Shown one piece after another: positions 13,404-16,670 of a DNA stretch of 16,670 nt. The notes under the pieces are model-generated. The model was not told the DNA's origin and ran no database searches. It saw only the letters and a list, made by a program, of their open reading frames with translations. Numbering within the stretch: the stretch's first letter is position 1; each line of letters opens with the position of its first letter. Source of the stretch: UBA4717 sp045536775 (GTDB lineage: Bacteria > Bacillota > Clostridia > Oscillospirales > CAG-272); NCBI GenBank assembly GCA_045536775.1, contig JAZSOD010000001.1:1-16670 (forward strand), read 5' to 3'. The position numbers and the translations under genes were made by a program.

Positions 13404-13781
13404 TCAGCGAGTGCCTGTTTTTCTGAAGGAAACCACTCTGAAGCCCGTAGCAGGCTTGTCAAGCACAACGCAGAGTGCCGCGGTTATTGCCGCGATGATC
13501 TCACCGTCATCAGCCTGAGCAGACTCGACCGCCACAGGTGCAGGGACAGGCTCTGTCTTTGCAGGCTTTTCCGGCTTCTTTTCTTCGGTTTTACCCTTGT
13601 TTTTCAAATCGTAGAACACGTATCTGAAAATTTCAAGCACACCCCAAAGTATTGCGAGTACCGCAAAGACCATTCCCATACCGAGCACAGAAACTCTGAG
13701 TGCCTCCGATGCACGGTCTGCAAATGTCATATTTTCAAAAGCCGATGCGTCTGCCGCGAGCATAAGTAAAGTTGTTTTCAT
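13404..13781 (-). CDS. oadG: OadG-family gamma subunit of the sodium-pumping decarboxylase
   Basis: 125 residues. A single membrane helix spans about 28-55 (VSVLGMGMVFAVLAILWG), followed by a Lys/Glu/Pro-rich linker (60-90) and a small helical tail, EIIAAITAALCVVLDKP, ending in GFRVVSFRK. This layout is that of OadG/MmdD-type subunits, which assemble the complex by joining the membrane beta subunit to the cytoplasmic carboxyltransferase. The C-terminal helix-plus-GFRVVSF tail is what I recall from Firmicutes versions rather than the histidine-ended Klebsiella form. The start ATG 13781 follows a GAGG site, 17 bases after the carboxyltransferase stop codon, indicating coupling. Confidence 0.85.
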   Translation of the reverse strand: MKTTLLMLAADASAFENMTFADRASEALRVSVLGMGMVFAVLAILWGVLEIFRYVFYDLKNKGKTEEKKPEKPAKTEPVPAPVAVESAQADDGEIIAAITAALCVVLDKPATGFRVVSFRKTGTR

Positions 13782-13798
13782 ATCACTTACCTCGCCGC

Positions 13799-15256
13799 TT
13801 AGCCCTTATCGCTGAGCATTTCAAACGCTGCCGCTACTCTTTGGCGAAGCTCGTCGCAGGAAATTATATCGTCTATCTCGCCGCTTCTTGCCGCCGCTAC
13901 GGGTGAACCCATAGTTGCGTCCCACTCTGCACGCGCTTCGTCTGTGACCTTACTGCCCTTGACGAATGCAACCGCGCTGTCTGTAGGCATTGCGGATATC
14001 TTTGCGTTATCTACCGCAAAAGCGATATCTGCGCCGAGGCTCTTGGAGCACATGAGCGTAAATGCCGCGCCGTAAGCCTTGCCGAGAACAACGCTTACCT
14101 TGGCGTTATCGCTTACGCTAAAGCCGTATGCGAGGTCTGCAAGGTGATCGCTGTAAGGAGCCTTTTCGCTCTCAACAGTTACGTCGTAGCCCTCTGTATC
14201 AACGAGTGTGAGTACGGGGATATCAAAGTTGTCACAGAAGCCAACGTGCTTAGCCGCCTTCTTTGCCGCATTTGCAGTAATGCGTCCGCCGTTTACGGAC
14301 GGTGCGTTTGCGACTATACCTATCACCATGGAATTGAGGGTAATAAAGCCTGTTATCATTTCGGGAGCAAAGTCAGCCATTCTTTCAACAAAGGAGCCGT
14401 TGTCGCTCACTGCAGCGATCACGCTCTTCATATCGTAGCCCTCTGCCGAAATAATGCTTGACACCTCTGGAGTGAGTCGGTTAATTTCGTCCGCGCTCAT
14501 TGTGTATACAGTTCCGTCAGCACAGTTCTGAGGAAGCACGTTAAGAAGCTCCTTAGCCTTTGCGTAAGCCGCAGGCTCGTCTGCGCATACGAAGTCAACA
14601 AGACCGCATTCATTTGCACTCTTGATGCTTCCGAGCTCTTTGCCGTTTTCCTTCTTGTTCATAACAAAAGGAGGATTTACGTAGAACTCACCGTTCTTTT
14701 CGGAAGCAACCACAAAATCGAACATAGAAGCGATGGTCGCGAGCGAGCCCGAGCAAACCCCTGCCACTACTGCGATCTGAGGAATGATTCCCGACGCCTT
14801 AGCTACGCATTTCATTATCTTACCGTAGCCGGCAAGTGCCGCAACACCTTCGAGAACGTATGCTCCCGCACTGTCGAACACTCCGATAACGGGGGCGCTG
14901 TTCTTGATAGCAAGCTCGTAAAGAGATGCTATCTTCTTTGCGTGCATTTCGCCGACCGCACCCTTCATTCTTGAGAAGTCCTGAATAAAAGCAAATACGA
15001 GTCTGCCGTCGATCGCACCGTAGCCTGTGATGACTCCTTCGAATTCATTAGAGTTGTTTGAAAATTCGGTCGCAGATGCTTTTGCGTACTTTCCGATCTC
15101 AACGAACGTGCCTTCGTCAAAGATGGAGGCGATACGTACCGCACCGTTTAACCGTCCGTTTACGCCGATTGCGTTCACTTCCTCAGCAAGAGCTTCTCTG
15201 AGCTCTGCGGCGGACGGCGTTTTCGGCATTTCTGCCGACTTTCCGTTGTTTACCAT
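13799..15256 (-). CDS. mmdA: Acyl-CoA carboxyltransferase subunit, divergent MmdA/PccB-like
   Basis: 485 residues, first gene of the operon, start ATG 15256 with a GGAGG site six bases before it. Two crotonase-fold halves are visible: N-half with LVFAFIQDFSRMKGAVGEMHAKKI (88-109) and C-half with KKAAKHVGFCDNFDIPVLTLVDTEGY and KVSVVLGKAYGAAFTLMCSKSLGADIAFA. These match methylmalonyl-CoA decarboxylase alpha and propionyl-CoA carboxylase beta, which move the biotin carboxyl to or from an acyl-CoA. It is somewhat shorter than the usual 505-520 residues and differs at normally conserved points: the usual GGAR turn reads AGAY (130-133), the second oxyanion turn reads GVCSGS (166-171), and the usual VPGF reads TEGY. 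The backbone glycines that matter are partly kept, so activity is plausible, but the acyl-CoA substrate is uncertain. Confidence 0.85.
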   Translation of the reverse strand: MVNNGKSAEMPKTPSAAELREALAEEVNAIGVNGRLNGAVRIASIFDEGTFVEIGKYAKASATEFSNNSNEFEGVITGYGAIDGRLVFAFIQDFSRMKGAVGEMHAKKIASLYELAIKNSAPVIGVFDSAGAYVLEGVAALAGYGKIMKCVAKASGIIPQIAVVAGVCSGSLATIASMFDFVVASEKNGEFYVNPPFVMNKKENGKELGSIKSANECGLVDFVCADEPAAYAKAKELLNVLPQNCADGTVYTMSADEINRLTPEVSSIISAEGYDMKSVIAAVSDNGSFVERMADFAPEMITGFITLNSMVIGIVANAPSVNGGRITANAAKKAAKHVGFCDNFDIPVLTLVDTEGYDVTVESEKAPYSDHLADLAYGFSVSDNAKVSVVLGKAYGAAFTLMCSKSLGADIAFAVDNAKISAMPTDSAVAFVKGSKVTDEARAEWDATMGSPVAAARSGEIDDIISCDELRQRVAAAFEMLSDKG

Positions 15257-15357
15257 AGGAAACCTCCGATATATATTTTTCTTGTCAAATGTGTTACTTA
15301 TAACAACACCATGAGGCGAATTTCCGTTTGTTTACCATTCTACCCCATTTTAATTAT

Positions 15358-15386
15358 ATTATAATACAAAGTCAAATCAAATGCAA
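15358..15386 (-). promoter_or_regulatory. Promoter of the carboxyltransferase/decarboxylase operon
   Basis: On the minus strand -35 TTGCAT (15386-15381) and a perfect TATAAT (15363-15358) are separated by 17 bases. The start near 15351 gives a leader of about 95 nt before the ATG at 15256. A TTGACA closer to the gene (15288-15283) would place its -10 box on the ribosome-binding site and is not used in this reading. Confidence 0.8.
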
Positions 15387-15448
15387 TAGCAAAAACTACA
15401 ATTTTCCACTTTTTTCTGCGTGTTTTTTTGCTCTCCCCCCAAAAAAAC

Positions 15449-15482
15449 AAAAAATCCGACGGAAAACTCCGTCGGATTTTTT
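15449..15482 (-). terminator. Intrinsic terminator of the solute-binding protein gene
   Basis: A 15-bp stem AAAAAATCCGACGGA (15449-15463) with TCCGTCGGATTTTTT (15468-15482) and an AAAC loop. It begins 11 bases past the stop codon at 15494-15496. T-runs occur on both strands, so it may also protect against read-through from the other side. Confidence 0.95.
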
Positions 15483-15493
15483 GCAAAGTCAAA

Positions 15494-16670
15494 TTACTTG
15501 CTGTAGAAGTCAGCTATCTTCTTAACCTGCTTTTCGAAGCCTCTCTTCTGACCTGCATACCATGATGGGAAGGTATTAGTCTGAGCATTAATGAATTTCT
15601 TGATCTGGGTAGGCGTCATAAAGCCCTCGTACATATAGGTAGCGGAGCCAAGAACGATATCAACCATATCAATAGTTTCTTCGTCTGCCGCTTCCTTAAG
15701 GCTTAGAGTTATATCATAATAAGTAGGTCTTACCGTGTTGTACGACTGGATCGACATACCTTCGAGGATTATACCTGTGTTCTGAAGATCGGTATTTGTA
15801 GTCGGTATGTACGAAAGGTGAGCAATGTTAGCCGCACGGCTATAGTATTCGCCCTGAGCCTCGTCAAGCATCGGATAAGGAAGAAGTCCTATATCAAAGT
15901 CCGAATTACGGTTCTTGGAAAGTCCCGTGATCATGTCATCACGCATAAGAAGTCTGCCTTCATTGAAGGCACTAGTGTGGTACCTCGACTCCTCCTGGTT
16001 GTTCCATGCGTTGGTGCCATCGAATACCTCAATTATCTTGTCGATGATCTTTACGGTTCTGTCTCCTCCCATCGCAAGCATGGGCATACCGTCCTCATCC
16101 TTCACAAGCGTTTGACCGCCGAGTCCTATATAAACGGCAGTAAGCATTTCATATCCCCAGCCCGAGAAGCCCGTTCGGTCGGTCGCATGATTCCATTCGG
16201 TATCACCGTTGAGATCCTTATATCCCTGCTTTACGATAGCTATGAATTTGTCAACAGTCCAGGTCTTGTCGTAAACCTCCTGATAGGGATAGTCTATTCC
16301 GAGGTCGTCAAAAAGCTTCTTATTGAAAAGAATACAGTTGGTACTGTTGTAGGTTGTGAGATTCAAGTCTCCGCCTATTGTGTATATCTTATCGGCAAAG
16401 TTGATATTCTGAACGCCCTTTGTATTCCAGTACGGTCTGTCAAACTTGATTGCTTCCATCTGAGTCCAGTCAACGAAGTAATCGTTGAGTATCATCGTAT
16501 CAAGTCCGTTGTGCTGTGTAGCCTGATAAAACTGATAGGTCTTGTCACCTGACAAAACAAAGTTTTTAATCATATCGGCGCCCACGTTAGGCTCAGCCTC
16601 AACCATATTGAATTTCAAATTATATGCTTCTTCGATCGCAAGGTTTCTCTGGAAGATAGCATCGTTTACA
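15494..16670 (-). CDS. Extracellular solute-binding protein of an ABC transporter, 5' end cut by the right edge
   Basis: The frame is open from the window edge to a TAA at 15496-15494, about 392 codons, with no in-frame ATG near the edge that has a binding site; the signal peptide must lie outside. The first readable residues are DAIFQRNLAIEEAYNLKFN, followed by VEAEPNVGADMIKNFVLSGDKTYQF, a pattern of family-1 sugar-binding lipoproteins of gut Clostridia: the ligand protein senses or imports oligosaccharides with two permeases. Supporting features are NSTNCILFNKKLFDDLGIDYPYQ, the TVDKFIAIVKQGYKDLNGD segment (typical of 'D-N-G' calcium-like loops in such proteins) and the late Trp-rich QTNTFPSWYAGQKRGFEK tail. 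Permease genes are not visible after it, as a terminator follows directly. The sugar is unknown. Confidence 0.88.
   Translation of the reverse strand, partial: VNDAIFQRNLAIEEAYNLKFNMVEAEPNVGADMIKNFVLSGDKTYQFYQATQHNGLDTMILNDYFVDWTQMEAIKFDRPYWNTKGVQNINFADKIYTIGGDLNLTTYNSTNCILFNKKLFDDLGIDYPYQEVYDKTWTVDKFIAIVKQGYKDLNGDTEWNHATDRTGFSGWGYEMLTAVYIGLGGQTLVKDEDGMPMLAMGGDRTVKIIDKIIEVFDGTNAWNNQEESRYHTSAFNEGRLLMRDDMITGLSKNRNSDFDIGLLPYPMLDEAQGEYYSRAANIAHLSYIPTTNTDLQNTGIILEGMSIQSYNTVRPTYYDITLSLKEAADEETIDMVDIVLGSATYMYEGFMTPTQIKKFINAQTNTFPSWYAGQKRGFEKQVKKIADFYSK

Noticed and set aside
15260..15288. TTGACA on the minus strand as the -35 box of the carboxylase operon
   Set aside because: With a 17-base spacer its -10 would overlap the GGAGG ribosome-binding site four to ten bases before the ATG; the TTGCAT/TATAAT pair at 15386-15358 fits much better.
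15818..16552. 244-codon plus-strand open frame inside the solute-binding protein gene
   Set aside because: The minus-strand frame has a clear family pattern and terminator; this one has neither.

Overview
The window looks like a chromosomal segment of an endospore-forming Clostridia lineage, most likely a gut Oscillospirales/Ruminococcaceae-type bacterium. The reasons are a spore-maturation gene (spmA), an AbrB-type regulator, RNase J, a Na+-pumping biotin decarboxylase operon, a sugar ABC solute-binding protein and a CTTCCCCT/AGGGGAAG palindromic repeat of a kind I associate with such genomes. The taxonomic call is inference from gene content. No rRNA, tRNA, CRISPR array, transposase or phage gene was seen.

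Layout: (1) 1-465, minus: 5' part of spmA, running off the left edge. (2) 490-823, plus: consensus promoter, a small AbrB-fold protein with a Cys4 zinc knuckle, and a terminator. (3) 912-1187, plus: small single-pass membrane protein of unknown function. (4) 1221-3213, plus: consensus promoter, a roughly 170-nt structured leader, RNase J, then a compound inverted-repeat element whose last hairpin looks like the terminator. (5) 3281-5064, plus: a beta-helix lipoprotein of the Cthe_2159 carbohydrate-binding type with its own promoter, convergent with (6) 5104-7566, minus: a CopA-type copper P-ATPase carrying a CopZ-like domain fused at its C-terminus. A perfect palindromic terminator separates the two genes, and its ends are their stop codons. 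(7) 7634-8281, minus: histidine phosphatase. (8) 8361-10189, minus: a markedly AT-rich two-gene unit of unrecognised membrane proteins, both ending in a zinc ribbon and translationally coupled. (9) 10259-15386, minus: five-gene operon in the order carboxyltransferase, OadG, biotin carrier, OadB, OadA, with clear promoter and terminator. (10) 15449-16670, minus: extracellular solute-binding protein cut by the right edge, with terminator.

How the genes work together: the five-gene operon holds equivalents of all three transcarboxylase subunits (acyl-CoA carboxyltransferase 12S, oxaloacetate/pyruvate carboxyltransferase 5S, biotin carrier 1.3S) plus the membrane beta and gamma subunits of a Na+-pumping decarboxylase. 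It could therefore move CO2 between an acyl-CoA and pyruvate/oxaloacetate and couple this to a sodium gradient. The other units are separate transcription units for housekeeping (RNase J), copper export, sporulation and surface polysaccharide interaction.

Most worth a second look: the CopA-CopZ fusion that keeps an apparent internal ribosome-binding site and start codon; the AT-rich zinc-ribbon membrane pair; the structured RNase J leader with a terminator-like hairpin and an overlapping 24-codon ORF; the compound repeat whose two arms keep a hairpin despite different sequence; and the divergent carboxyltransferase. I do not see proof of a wholly new system. The zinc-ribbon pair is the best candidate for undescribed biology.
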